Shown: positions 11,016-26,000 of the stretch, piece by piece | Position numbering within the stretch: the stretch's first letter is position 1 | Layout of the letters: every line of letters starts with the position of its first letter | Origin: Lytechinus pictus | Taxonomy: Eukaryota > Echinodermata > Echinoidea > Temnopleuroida > Toxopneustidae | Direction of reading: 5' to 3' | Assembly: GCF_037042905.1 (NCBI RefSeq) | Contig: NC_087251.1 | Location: 45,470,873 to 45,534,872 of the forward strand | Length of the DNA stretch: 64,000 nt | Notes under the pieces: model-generated | Told to the model about the DNA's origin: nothing | Seen by the model: only the letters and a program-made list of their open reading frames with translations | Database searches by the model: none | Program-made: the position numbers and the translations under genes

Positions 11016-14000
11016 CATCATTTTCATCTTAATAAAATCAAAGACATCATTATTTTGATTAAAAAATATCATAAAGAGAATGTTGAGAGAAATAAATCAT
11101 TCATATATGATAACATATTGTTACAAATTTGTATAGATAAAGGTAGTGAACATACTGTATGACTGCCAAGCTCAAAACTCTCAAAGGCCCTAAGTCACAA
11201 ACGAGGTTTAAACCAGTGGGCGGGGGGGGGGGGTACAAAAACATGGACTATATGCAGGTTTCCTATATGATTGCGCTTCTTAATTTTAAGTGCATTTAGG
11301 GCCCTATCAGCAAAAAGCACCCATTTAATGTTGGACCTTTCTCAGTTCACACTGAGAAATAGTTTGTTATATGATATAACTCGAAATTGTAAGAAATTAT
11401 AATATGCTCAGAATTCAGATGTACAAAAGAGGTGGACTAGAAAGTTAAATCACACAACTCCATTTCTTATTAAACTTCACTGGCTTCTGTAAATCTGACA
11501 ATATATTTTTCTTATGATATGTAAAGCAATGTACAGATCAACCCAAGTACGATTCAGATTTGTAAGTCTCTTATTATCCTCGAAGTAATTTGTGATCTGC
11601 TGGAACATCTTGGCTGTACAGATTCAAGAGTAAAAGGTAGCAGAAACCCAAATCAAATATATTATTTCAATATTACACAGTATCTCGATCTCAGAGACAG
11701 TTTATCCTACAACCAAAGAATAGAAACAAGTACCAGCAAGCAGTTATTCATTATATATTGAATGTTTATTCTTAAGTTTCATTTCATTTTTATTGTTTGT
11801 CCATCCATCCGTCCATTCATTCAGTCATTGTTATTTAGTTATATTATCATTGCTTTCCAGAATTGCTTGCTCAAAAGTTCTGAACAAATGGTTTACTTAC
11901 TTCAAAATCTGACTTGGCACTATATAACCCGCCTGACAGTAGTTCATCTCTGCCACTTGCTTGTCCACTAAACCGTTGCTGAAATAAGATTAGACAAATT
12001 GTACAATCATTAAATTACCAATTATGCACTCTGAACAATTTAGCAAAGAGATACCAACAAAACGTAATGCAAATGAATATTGGACCATTCATTAAAAACT
12101 AAAATCATTATTCAATACATTGTTCATTGTTAAACAAAAGTACAAATTCACTTTGGTAACTTTTGCAGGTTTCCTTGGCGAAGAATGAATATGTATAGGG
12201 GCGCCACGGTACATGTATTCTTTTGTGAGCATATGTTTGGTCTTGAAAAGAATGTTTCAATTAGTATTTCCTTGTCATCTTCAGTAGAATACACATAAAA
12301 GTAAAGCCATAACACTAACCCTATGGAGTAAGGGTTAGGAAAAACATTTTACATTCTTTTAATGTAAGGAAAGATATCATGTATTGACTTCATTACATAA
12401 TTGTAGATTTTTTCTGAAGTTTAATGGGCATTTCTTTCTCCAGATGAATACATATTGTTCATATATTTTTATTTATTGTAGATGAGTTCATATTTATGAT
12501 TTCTCTAATTGAATTCATCACTGACTGCATCTCTAATTCGTAATATCACCAGTTACTTCCAATAAATGTACTGTATCTCTAAAAACCATTAATGTATATC
12601 AATTTAGCATGAGTTCAAGAATGAAATACTCTTTTATGTAAAATGGCAATTTAAATCCACTGTTAATTTAATTCAGGATATTCAAAGATCTTTAAAGTTT
12701 AAACCGATGTGATTTTTACTGTGTATATGTTTTTTCATATCTCTACAAGCAATGTGACTTAAAAGAACTGTTAATAATGAGAAAGGAATATAAAGAATAA
12801 ATAACATCAGAAAGAGGAAAATATTAAAAAAAATAAAAGTTAGGGAATATCACAGTAATGTCTTTAACAATATAGACTTATCGAATGACGCATCTAGGGT
12901 AAAATTGATTATTTTCAAACTCACTGCATCTCTCTGAAGCCTTTCCACCTCTCTCCTATATGATCTCACTTTGCCCATAAGTTGAGTTCTAAAGCTTCCT
13001 GGTGCTGGCCTTGCTTCATTTTCAAGTCCTGTAACCTGTCATAGCAAGGGTTAATAAAAGCACAATAAGAATAAAATAATAACACAGTCTACAGTTTTGT
13101 ACTTACATGTAGGTCAAATGACCCCCCCCCAAAAAAAAAAAAAAAATAATAATAATAATAATAATTACATGAACATAAAATATAAGAAAGTAAAATCAAT
13201 AAATAATAAAAAAGTGATACATGTACATAAACAAATAAAAAAGATAATTTCTTCACAATTTTTTCATAGATAATTGGGGGAAATTTATGTCCCCTCCTGT
13301 TATCCAAAATTCTCCCTAATATAGATTCGGTTTCCCGTAATGTCACCCGTTCTTTTGTAAACAGAACAAAAACCAATTGTTCTTCCAGGATTCTCCCTAA
13401 TATTGATTCCCCCTTGGGTAACTTTTACGCAGATAACAATAGCAATAATAATAGAATCTTAGAAATAATACATTACACATGCAATAATAAAAGATGGTAA
13501 TTTAGGCTGACCAAAGGCGACGCCAATCTAACGAAAGGTTTGCAGTATTCTCATACTGCAACATACACCTTTCAGACATTTCATGATTTCTTTCTAAATT
13601 GGAACCATAAAAAAGTATTTAATTCATAAAGTATCAATCAATATCATAATTATACCCTTTGTATTATTCCATATTTAGTTCCTTACCATCAAAAGGAGAT
13701 CCTCTGTCTCTCGAAGAACTTCACGTACCAGCTTTTTTCTTTCCTCTACAATTAAAAAACATTGGTTTAAAGGAGAAAGTGTAAGAAACATGTGGTGAAA
13801 ATTTTTATTTTTATTTTATCATTTATTTCACCTGAAAACAAGTAGCACCAATAATAATTAAAAAAATGCATGAGTGTATGAACAATCTACAAACAAGAAG
13901 TTGTGCCCAAAAATAAAAATGCAGATAGAAAGAGAGAGGGGGGAAGAGAGGGGGGGGGGGGGGGAGAAAGAGAGGGGAGAGAGATATATAGAAAAAAAAA

Positions 14001-17000
14001 CAGAGATGTAAGTAGTAACAGTAAGAGAGAGAGAGAGAGAGAGAGACCCACTTACACTTAAAGGAGAAGTTCACTCTGATGAAAAGTTTAATAATTGGTT
14101 CTAATTAAAACAGAAAAATATAGCAAAATATCAATGAAGGATTGGTGAAATTCCATCAAGAACAAGAGAGAGATATGATTTTTTTTTTAGTTTTAATTTG
14201 TGATGTCATATGCAAGCAGCTCCCCCTAAAATATATAAATTCCATAAACGAAATTATTCAGTGGAACATGATGAATACATCAACCATTTTTTTTAAAGCA
14301 GGGGGTATGAAAGGATGTGATTGATAATCTATCCCTCGCATGAAAAAAAATATCTTTCATCTTTTGGAGAAAATTATATTTTGGGGATTAAAGGACAAGT
14401 CCACCCCAACAAAAAGTTCTTTTGAATAAAAAGAGAAATATCCAACAAGCATAACACTGAAAATTTCATCAAAATCGAATGTAAAATAAGAAAGTTATGA
14501 CATTTTAAAATTTGGATTTTTTCCACAAAACAGATATGCACATCCTGGTCGGTATGCAAATGAGGAGACTGATGACATCATCCACTCACTATTTCTTTTG
14601 GATTTTATTATATGAAATATTTTAACATTTCTCCTCACTGTCAAGTGAAACAACTATTAATCCCTCCCTGAATATGTGGAATTAGCATTGTTTAATACTA
14701 TATGGTTCAGACAAGTTGGTCCTTATTGTCAAATTTGTAAAAATTGAAATATTGTATTCATATTTCAAACAATAAAAAACAAAAAGAAAGAATGAGGGAC
14801 ATCTTCGACTCTCTAATTTGCATGTCACTGACTTGTTCATATAACTATTTTGTGGAAAATAATCCAAATTTTAAAATATCATAACTTTCTTATTTTACAT
14901 CCGATTTTGATGTAATTTTCGGTGATAACAATTAACATTATATATTTGTTGGATTTTTCCCTATTGATTCAAATCAACATTTTTCTGGGGTGGACTTGAC
15001 CTTTATTATTACAAGACACACATATTACACAAAACTCTGTTTTTCTTTGATGGATTTTCATCAAACTGTTACCATTATTTTCCCTTTTTCCCCCTGATTT
15101 CATTAAAACCACCTTATCATTAGGGGGAATTTAGTTTAGCATTGCACTAAAAACCGGGGAGGTTTTATCTCCCTGGTTCTATACTTAATTGGCAATTCAA
15201 ACATTATGTCATAAAACTTTGTTGATACAATTGCACACATCAGTAATAGTAATATAAATTCCATAAACTACTGTACATATTTTTAATGAAACATATTCTT
15301 TTCACTGAAAGGGGTATGATATGATAAGTCAGATGTCTCACACCACAAATACACTCACTTTCATTTTTTAATAGAAAATTATATTTAAAAAAAATCTAAA
15401 GACGACATTTTATAAAGGAACTACTCCTGTGTCAAAAAGGAAAATTAAAAATTCATAAAAGATAAAAAATTATGTTATTCTTGGGCAGAAATTCATTAAA
15501 CCTTCAATTTTCTCTAGTTTGTCTGCTTTAATTAAAGGTATAGTGTATGATTGGTTGATCTCAGACAAGGGCAATGAATCAATTTTGAAATTATTACATT
15601 CATTAAATACCTATATTATTGCTCTATTTTATCACGGAAAAGAAACTTGCATAACTTTTCTATTTTCATGATATTGAGGGGTAAAACATATATTATGACT
15701 TGATCGGTTAAACGATATAAGTTTGAACTTTCTTATTGACGCCCTCTCGGGTTAAAAAATAAATTGATATTAGAACACCGTTCGAATCATGCATATTCAT
15801 TACGACCTCATGCATATTGATGAAATATGTCATGGTGCATGCGCAGTATCAAGAAATCATCGTATCAACAAAGTGCAGTACTGTGTGTGTAGCTGAGTAG
15901 AAAGCAAACATCGAACGGTGCGTGCAAGCTCAATGAGCCGATGCTAGGCGGCTAGCGACATGCTTGCGCTCTGCATTAGTTTCAGATATAATCCACTATT
16001 AGCGATTGCACACACAGGATACTAGTAGTTTCATGATTGTATCGTACGCGTGAAAAGGGATTCAGACACGTTGAATATCTGACGTGAATGACGAAGCAAA
16101 GGATTGCCCAATACGGCTTGCTTTCGGAATCTTATGTCATGAATCTGAAAGTATACTCCAAGACTAAAAGAGATACGAGAATCCCAGAGATGGGCAAGGG
16201 CCGAGTTCCGAGTTTGATCTTTATTCATGTGGATTGTAGCTCTTTTATGCACCTTTTCCCTTCATGTATAGCTTGGCGTGCTACATACTGGAACCAGAGC
16301 GAGGAAAGGGGGAGGGAGGAGAGAGAAGAAAGAAAGAAGTGAATTAGTGAAAGAGAATCAGGAGAGCTGTTATAAAGGGATCTGAATACAACATACCCTA
16401 ATTTGATATTTTGGTGTTTTTTTAATCTTTCCTGAATGTTTCAGTCAGTTTCAGATTATTTGGCTCCACTCGATCGCAAAGTACAGAGGAGAAATTGGAA
16501 AAAAAAGTTAAACCAAAAATATTTAAAACTCTAAACAGACGGCCACCACCATTCTGTCTACAGCCAAGCATGAAGAAAGGGAAAGGGCGAAGAGAAAAAC
16601 GATTACTTTCAGGGCGGGTTCTACGATATAAAACAGGGTTTGTTTAATACGGGGTTAAATATAGGCCTATAGTAAAACCATAGAGCTATTAACATAACGA
16701 AGATGAAACCCCAATGCAGGGTTAAATATAGGCCTATAACCCAATGCAACACTTGACTACTCTTCGTTTGTTTAGATTGAACTCGCGAGGTCAAAAGGTG
16801 AGCCGAGAAACCTGTTGATGCGAAGTACGTACGTATAGTCTATATTGTGTAGACCGTGATAGCAGGGAAGCGTAACACTTCCCTGGTGATAGCATGAATG
16901 TGACAACGCATCAAGTTGCAAATTTCTATTATTTCTGTTAAACCAGTCCCTGGTTAAACCGAGTTTTACCTGACTGCTAAGAAAGCAGGAATGTCTGTGA

Positions 17001-20000
17001 GCAAGCAACCAGGGGACCAACGGCTTAAGGTCGAACAAGCAGAGTAAAGGCGTCATGAGTCAAAAAAATGAGGGGGGCAGACATGACGTCAGGGACAAGA
17101 TTTCTGGGAAAACTCTTATTTTTTGCATCCACACAAGAAAGCTTGCATCGAGATATGGAAAAATGAGAAGTTGAGTATTGCGCGGTGCTATGGTCTAGAA
17201 CCACTTTACGTATTCAGAGTTGTGATTTCCAGGGCCGACCAGCATACATGTAAGAGTTTTACAACATAACTTTACAAGGCACGCTGTGGGACAAAGTGCA
17301 ACAACGTATGTGAGAAAAGACTAAGCAAACCTGTAGAAGCAGCAACGTACAACATGTGGACCAGTCCATGGGTCGCCGAGTTTTTATGCAGTATGGGGAG
17401 GGGGTGGGGGTACCGGTAGCCTACAATGATAATAATAACATTTGTAGGGCGCTTTATACTTTATACAATCATGGACCTATTAGGTCCATGCTATAATCAA
17501 ACCATCAGCACGACGAGTGGATGGATGACTGAAAGAATGGATGGATAGGCATATATAAATGGATCATCCAATTGATGTATTTTCCCAAGAAATGGATGGT
17601 CAAAGAGAAATTGATACAAATGATGCAGCAATAGATAGGGGCACCCCATGGGAGATCAACTTGCTACCCCTTTATAGACAGTAAACAAGTAAAGAATTGA
17701 TAAAAAGATGAAATTTTATTACAACAAATGAGAGGAAGAAAGGCCTCCAGGAAAGGCCTACGCATAGTACAGGGTGTGCACGAGCAGTTCAACCGTTGAA
17801 AAAGTGTGAATGACTGCCACATGAGCAGGACAAAGACAGTACTTTCCGGCATTACTTGCATCTTGATTGGCATAACATTTTAGACTTATTTATCAATGGA
17901 ATGGTAACTCCCATTTCCCTGCTATAACTATAGGAAAAACGAATGATAACTGTTGATGATAGATGTGGAAATTTATGCTTCATATTGGGACCAAAGAGAT
18001 TCTGGCGTACGTGTCAACATTTCAAAACTCATGCGGGAAAATAATATAATCATTTTTTATGATTGAAAATAAAGTGCCAAGTTCACACTGTCACGATTTT
18101 TTTTGGTGGCGGCCGGTGTTGAGGAAAATTTGACAAAGCAAAAGAAAAACATTTAAAAGGGTTACAATACAAAATGTTGGTAATTTTCCTACATTTATCC
18201 AATTCGACACCTACCAGAATTCCAGGGGGAGCTGCCTACATGGAAAATAATACACGCCACACCCCATTGTAAAATCTTGGGGTGCTTTGCACCCCCGGTT
18301 CCAAGCGGCCATAATTATAATCGCGGAATAATTAATCGTATCAGATCAGTCGAGGCGATCGTATTGATCGTAGAAAGTGTTGGAATGGTTCAAGTTTACT
18401 ATGTGGTGATGTGGCTTTTTTGCAGGATTTTCTGCATTTATTGGAAGAATATACAAAACAAATTTACAATGCTTGAGACATGATCATATATGTAGTGAAT
18501 GGAGAAATACAATATATAAAAAAATATATATATAATGAGTAAAATGCAGAGGCAAACTATATAAGCAAATATGTGCTTGAAGCATAGCCGCCAAAACATA
18601 AATTAAATTTCGAAACAAGACAAAAATAAAATTGTTATTTTTGGGCAAGCCCCATCTGGCGAGGTTTAATGGGTATACACTTTTTCTGATCATGGACCCT
18701 GATGTTCTTAATTTATGATGATGTAATGCACATGTGCTGCCGATGAAAATATAATATTTTGCCTTTATGGGTGTTTTACAACTCCAGGGGGCATCAATGA
18801 GAATACAGTAATACATGTAGTTCTGAATACGCACTGAGAGAAGTGAAGGCAAAGCGGTCATGGAGCATGCAAGCAAACGAGTAATTATAATTCATTGAAT
18901 AGTCATACCATAATAAAGTTGGAGAGGATAATATTGAAATAAAGAGAAAGATAACATTGAAAAATGCGAACATAAGGAATACACACAACCCCAACCCAAG
19001 GCTAGGAATTGTGTAAACATCGAAATATACAGAAAGATGTTAGGAACCATGCTTGAACTATTCATGAATACATAGCTTCAACCATTGGCGTAAATAATAA
19101 ACATAAAAAATATGAAGGGGCCAGATATATGTGTCGGGCACAAATCATTTTTTATCGGTGATAGATTTTGACATAATATTCAGATAATAGGTCCCCGTCT
19201 TGCTTTCTTTTTGTCTTGGCCGTGACAAATTTGGGAATCCATATAGCCCCAATCCTTCCCCATTATTTTGAACGCCACTGATTTCAACTGAATATCGTCA
19301 AAAAATATTGATTGATTGATTTTATTTCGCAAGTCACCATAATATATATACAGTAGCATTAAAAACAACAGGCTTACACAGGATGACCCACGAAAGCTCG
19401 AAAGCTATTTTCCAGTGGGAAATAGGCTTTACCTTGTAAATAAATATTACCTTGGAAATAAGCTTTACCTTGTAAATAAATATTTACAAGGTAGTCAAAC
19501 TGACAGCAGATGCAGCGTGTAAACACAGTATGAATTTCATTACATGATAATAATAAAATGATAATTACGTTATGTCATGGGTGGTGAAACAAGGATGGGA
19601 CGTTTTGTAATTCGCTACGCAGGTTTTTGATAGTAAAGCTGATGAAATAGAGGGTTGAAAGTAAAATAATGAGAAAGACTGAAACGAAACGATCTATTCA
19701 AAATATAAATTCCATGAAAGAGAAGCGATTCAAACAGAGTATTATATTGCATTTATATTCCCTTTGATTCATATTATTTTGATTCCCTTTCAACAATCTA
19801 CTTCTTTCTTCCTTTCTTCTCTCTCCTCCATGTCCCCCTTCCCTTTCTTGGGGCGGCGGGGGATGGGGGGGGGGGGGGTATCGGATATGAGGAAGCATGC
19901 AGTTTAGGTGTTATGGCACACTCAGACAAGTTCAATTCAGTGGCCTAGTAGGTACATTGGTAAATTGTCAATTCGTCGCCTGCCAAGTGCCAACTTGTCC

Positions 20001-23000
20001 ACTCACCACATGGTCCAATTTAATTTAGTCTATAGCCATTCCGTCCATCAATATTTCGTCGAACAACTATTTGGTCCATTATCCAATTCATTTTCATTCA
20101 TTTTGCACAATAGCACGTTGTCCAATTAGACCAAATGGTATATGGACTAAATGGCTATTGGACCAACTGGTTACTAGACGATAGTGGATGAACATATGGT
20201 AGACTTTAATGATAGTAGGCGAGTTGGCAATTTGACGATTTGGCATCAGACGAAATGCATGGAAGTAAAACGATCTGATCCATGGACTTATATAGTATCA
20301 CACCGGTATAGATAAAGAGGTTCAAAACTGGAAACGATGCCCGACGGACATGCGCATATCCAGGATTTTGCACCACGAGGGGGTCACTATTTTTGCGCCC
20401 CTGTGAACTTTTCGGAAAATTACACCCCGACCCGACCAGTCAGGCAATCATAAGTGCCTAAATGCATTTTGAATTGTCTTATTCCACAATCACGTGAAAA
20501 AAGGCAATCGAAGACCATTTTTTTAATGTGTTCATGTAAAAAAAGATCAAAGTTGTATCCACTTCTTGAAAAGAATAAATGCGACCAGAAAGCATAGAAT
20601 TTTTAAGCGTTTTGGGGTTTCAATTTAGTTCAACTTTTCATCAGAGTGGTAGACCACACTAAAATTATGTGCGGGAGCTGTAATTTCTTAACCGGGGACA
20701 GATCCAGCTTTCGTCAATAGGGGAGGGGAATATTTTCATCTGTTTTCCGATCAAACATTCTACGCTTTTTGCAACCGTGAACATGATATGTATATGAATT
20801 ATTTAAACAATTATTATTGATACGAGCGCGAAACGTGAGCGAATTTTTATTTATATTCTGAAAAAAAATCTATGAGCACTTTTGGCAATCAAGAACAGGA
20901 TAACTGGGTATCTATCAACATTTTATGCGATCACGAAGTGCGAGCTGACAATTTTTGAATTTCCAATCCAACACTGGACATCATAAGCACTTTTTATAAC
21001 CATGAACAGGATGGGTATGTAGCTAAATAATTAATGTGAGCGCTAAGCGCGAGTTCATTTTTTTTGATATTCTGACCTAAAATTTGTGCGAGTGCGAAGC
21101 GCGAGCTTAAAAAGTAATTGACATTTTGACCTAAAATTTTGACATTCTAAGCACTTTTGGTAATCATGAACAGGATTGTTATCTAACTAAACATTGATGC
21201 GAGCGCAAAGAGCGAGATGAACATTTTTCATATTCTTACCTAAAATTTGTACATTTGAGTAAGCATTTTCGGTTATCATGAAAAGGATGATCAGTAACAA
21301 AACAGTTTATGCGAGCGCGAAGCGCGAGCTGATTAAAATTCTATATATATTTCGATACAAAGTCAGACATTCTAAGCACTTATCTTACCATGAACAGGAT
21401 CGCCACCTTACTAAACAATTAATGCGAGCGCGAAGAGTAGGATGAATTTGTTTTTTTGTTTTTATATTCTGATCTAAAATTAGGCACTTCTGGTAATCAT
21501 GAACAGGATTGGTAATTGATGGGAGCAAACATGAGTTTGGCACCCCCTCCCCTCCCTAGGTAAATTGAACCTGAATTTTAAGTAACCGAGACAAATATCA
21601 AATTGGCGTGTGGTGAACATCCATTCGGCACCCCCTAGGTTGAACATCAAATCGGCGCCCCTATATGTCAAACAGCAATTCGGCAACCCTACGAAAAAAT
21701 ATCGATTCGGCGCCCCCTTAGTGCCCCTATGTCGAACTTCGATTCGGCACCCTCCTATGTCGAACATCTATACGGCTCCCCGAGGTAAAACATCAATTTG
21801 CTCCCCCCCCTACCTAGGTTGAACATCAATTTGGCACCCCCTAGGTCGAACATCGATTTGGCGCCCCCTAGGTCGAACATCTATTCGGCGCCCTATATGT
21901 CAAACAGCAACTCGACAACCCTAGGGAAAATATTGATTCGGCGCCCCTCAGTGCCCCTATGTCGAACATTTATACGGCGCCCCGAGGTAAAACATCAATT
22001 CGCCCCCCCCCCAGGATGAATATCAATTTGGCACACCCTTGGTCGAACATCAATTCGGCGCCCCTAAGCAAAACATAAATTCGGCACCCCCTACATGCTC
22101 TAGGTTGAACATCAATTCGGGGCATCCCCCCATGTCAAACAGCAATTCGGCAACCCTACGAAAAAATATCGATTCGGCGCCCCCTTAGTGCCCCTATGTC
22201 GAACTTCGATTCGGCACCCTCCTATGTCGAACATCTATACGGCTCCCCGAGGTAAAACATCACTTTGCTCCCCCCCCCCTACCTAGGTTGAACATCAATT
22301 TGGCACCCCCTAGGTCGAACATCGATTTGGCGCCCCCTAGGTCGAACATCAATTCGGCGCCCCCTAGGTCGGATATCAACTCGACGCCTCTTAATTCGAA
22401 CCACATTTCGGCTCCCCTATCTATGTTGGACTTAAATTCGGCGCCCCTAGGTCGATTATCGATTCGGCGCCCCCCCCCCTAGGTCGAACACCAATGCGGC
22501 GCTTCTTATTCCCTCCTCTCTTTCTTGCCCCTTTCTCTTCTTCTCTCCCTCCCTTTTCCTCCCCTTTTCTTTCCTTCCCTTTTCTCCCTTATTTGGCGCC
22601 CCCGAATACGCGCATGGTAGAGCTACGGATATAGAGAAATAAGGACAAAGATGTAATGAAAATATAAAAACTCTTGAAATACTTTACGTTTTCTAGGCAA
22701 ACAAGAATCCAAACTCCAAAGCGTATAAATAACGCCCGGCTGAATATACCTCCATTTGCATCCTGTTTGATATGCTTTCCTGTAAGTTCCATTGTAGGCA
22801 AAATAAAGGGCAAATGTAAGTCTGCTTTATTTGAGAGGGTGTAAAAAAATACCAGCGAGTGCGATAGGCGGCGGAACGTATTTTCAATCTTTTTTTTTTT
22901 TGGGGGGGGGGGGCAAAGCCAAAAAAGGCACTTATATGCAAAATTTTGCATTTTTTATGCAAACTGATATTTTCACCATGAGATTATCATCTGTGTTAAG

Positions 23001-26000
23001 TAGTTGTGCGTTTTGTAGTAAATAAATTGAGCAAAACCTTTTTAAAGTCTTTTCTGATTAATAAAATATCTATTTAGGCTTTATTTTTCTGGGAGCGAGC
23101 GTAGCAAGCAAGCAGTTTGAACATTTTCAAATCTGAAGTTGTGAAACTCGCCGCTCAACAATTTTGGTCAAATCGCGCAAATTATTGCGAGGCAGTGGCG
23201 TACCGTGGGTCACGGCATTGGGGGGCACCAGCAAAAATTTTGAGTCACTTAGTGAGCGCGCGAAGCGCGCTCAGTTGTCAGGTATACTGACCTAACAGAG
23301 ACATTTTGAGGAAGCACTTGTAGTCATTGTAATCATGAATAACATACGCATCTTAGCAATCAAATAATGCGAGCGCGAAGCGCGAGCTGAACATTTTTGA
23401 TATTCAGACCTAAAAAGGGACTTTATAATCAAATTTTTGTGATCATGATACGTACCTGTCTCGCTAAACAATGCGAGCGCAAAGCGCGAGCCGAAATTTT
23501 TTGCATATATTGATCCCAAACAGGGAGATCTTAAGGACTATATTTTAGGAATCTCTTAATAGTATACATATCTCACCATAGTCATCTAATGCGAGTGCCA
23601 AGCGCTTGCTGATTTTGTTAGAATTACATTTAAAGTTGAATTAAGAAGGGGGTGAGTTTCCATAAATATAGGTTCTACATACAATATATAGTATATATAA
23701 GTTGTTCAAACACATAGCATGTCACAATAATCCTCTGCCTTCTCGATATTTTGCTTTGAAAGTCTATGAAATTAGCCACCTGTCAGAGCCCGAGAGACGA
23801 GTGTACAGAAAAGTCACTCGGAGTGTGACGTCACCGGGGGGAATTTAGTATAAGAGGTGCCTGAATGTCATACAGAAATGCTATGCAGAGAGAGAAAGAT
23901 ATTTTACAATTTTTTTTCAAAGCAACTCAAATCAAACAAATAGGACTGATATGTACAAATCTTTACTTTCCCTGTATAAAAAACAGTATGAATAACCACC
24001 ATGAACTCTTCAATCATGATGTAAGATAGCAAACAGTGAGTTATTGAATGATATTTTCACTATTTCTCATTTATTTTATCACGATGTTCAATCAAGTGAG
24101 TAGCTGGAAAGTAATTCCGGCGGCTAGCTCAGCGCGCGCTGAACGCATAATACTAGTACACACAACACCCAGGCATTGAGTGTACTGTTATGGTCTGGTA
24201 TGTCGACTTAGTTCATGGCCGTGCAGCGATCCCCTGGCGTTTTTTTCTTCTTTTCTTTTGTCTTTGACTCCACTTTTATATCCTCTGGATCATTTCCACT
24301 CATAGCTCATTCCACAGAACAATCTTGAACCAAACGTATAGTATTCTTTCTCGGCCTTCTGAGTTGTTTTCTATATTTAATTACGCTAGGGGTCACCGTC
24401 ACACATACAAACGCAATTCGGAAGTGAGTTGAAGACAGAAAGATATATAGTAATTAGTATACATCTCTATGGTTGAAGACAACAAGAACGGTACGGTAGC
24501 TCGACAGCTAGCTGCGCCGGAGCGGGCGGCCGGTCGGCACAAAGCAATTCCGCAACCAACTGTGTTTTTTTGCAAGAGCCGCGTCACACGCGGATAAATA
24601 TGTCATAATAACACGTCTGCTACGTTATCGACTGGTGAGAAGATCTCGATCAAATTTCATATTATTCACCTTGAAATTATTCCTTTAGGGTCTATGGTAT
24701 CATTCTTAGGGAATTCACATATTTGGAATAATAGTACGGCCACAAATATTTTAATCATTTCCTCTTTGCAAGTTCTATGGCTCGCAGATACAACTTCAAC
24801 TGCAGTTATTCCATATGAAGGAGTACGTGCATAGTACACAAAACGGCACTGCCTTGTTTACTAAACCGGGACCGAATACCCCCCGGTGACGTCACACTCA
24901 AAGAACACCCGTCTCGGTAGGCATTGCAGGAGCGAACTCAGGGAAAATGGGTACGGATAAATCGTTCAAATTCACTATTTTGAAAAAAGAAAATGGGGGG
25001 TCGAATCACCTATTAGTGTTTGGGGGGTTGTAAGGTTGCTATTAATGTAAATATCTCAATATTTGGAATCGTCTTCTTAATTCAACTTTAAACACATCTG
25101 AAACACTTGTAGTCATTGTAATCATAAATAACATAGGCATCTCACTAATCAAATATTGCGAGCGCGAAGCACGAGCTAAATTTTTTTAGGAATTTCAAAC
25201 ATGAAGAGGGGCAATTTAAGGCTTGTTTGTAGGAATTCGCGAAACCATACGTATTTCAATAACCAAATGATGCGAGCGCGAAACACGAGCTGAAATTTGT
25301 GTATATATTGACCCAAAACAGGATTTTTTTTTAAAGGAATCCATTAAGAGTATACATATCTCACTATAGTTATGTAATGCGAGTGCCAAGCGCTTGCTGA
25401 TTTTGTTAGAATTACATCTGAACACATGAAGCACTTTTTGTAGTCAATGTAATCATGATTATCATACGCATCTCACTAATCAAATATTGCGAGCGCGAAG
25501 CGCGAGCTGAAAATTTAATAATTCAGACCTGAAGCGGGCAGTCTAAGGCTTGTTTGTAGAAATTCACTAAGACCAAACGTATTTCACTACCCAAATGATG
25601 CGAGCGCGAAGCGCGAGCTGAAAATTTTGGATATTTAGATCAGAAAAAGGGACATTTCAAGGACTGATTTTAGGAATTCATTGAGAGCAGACATATCTCA
25701 CCAATCCACTGAAGCGAACGTAATCACGGACAGGAAATGTTTTATATTAAGACCTTAACATGGGGCAATCACTTTAAGTAGTCATGAAAAAGAACCATAT
25801 GTCACTACATAAAACAATAATATATTTGGTGTATATTGACTTGAAAACGGGAGGTTTTCGTACAACAGGTTTATATATCTCTTTAAACAGACAATGCGAG
25901 CACCAGGAACAATGAAGACATGGAACCTGAGCAAATTATGTTTCATAAAGTTATGATAAAAAATGTTTCCTATGTAAAATAACATAACATGATTATGATA

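Noticed and set aside
21600-22505. CRISPR-like alternation of a short repeat and variable spacers
   Set aside because: Units are about 29 bp head to tail with near-identical 'spacers' and a 234-bp period, in an animal intron; it is a minisatellite.
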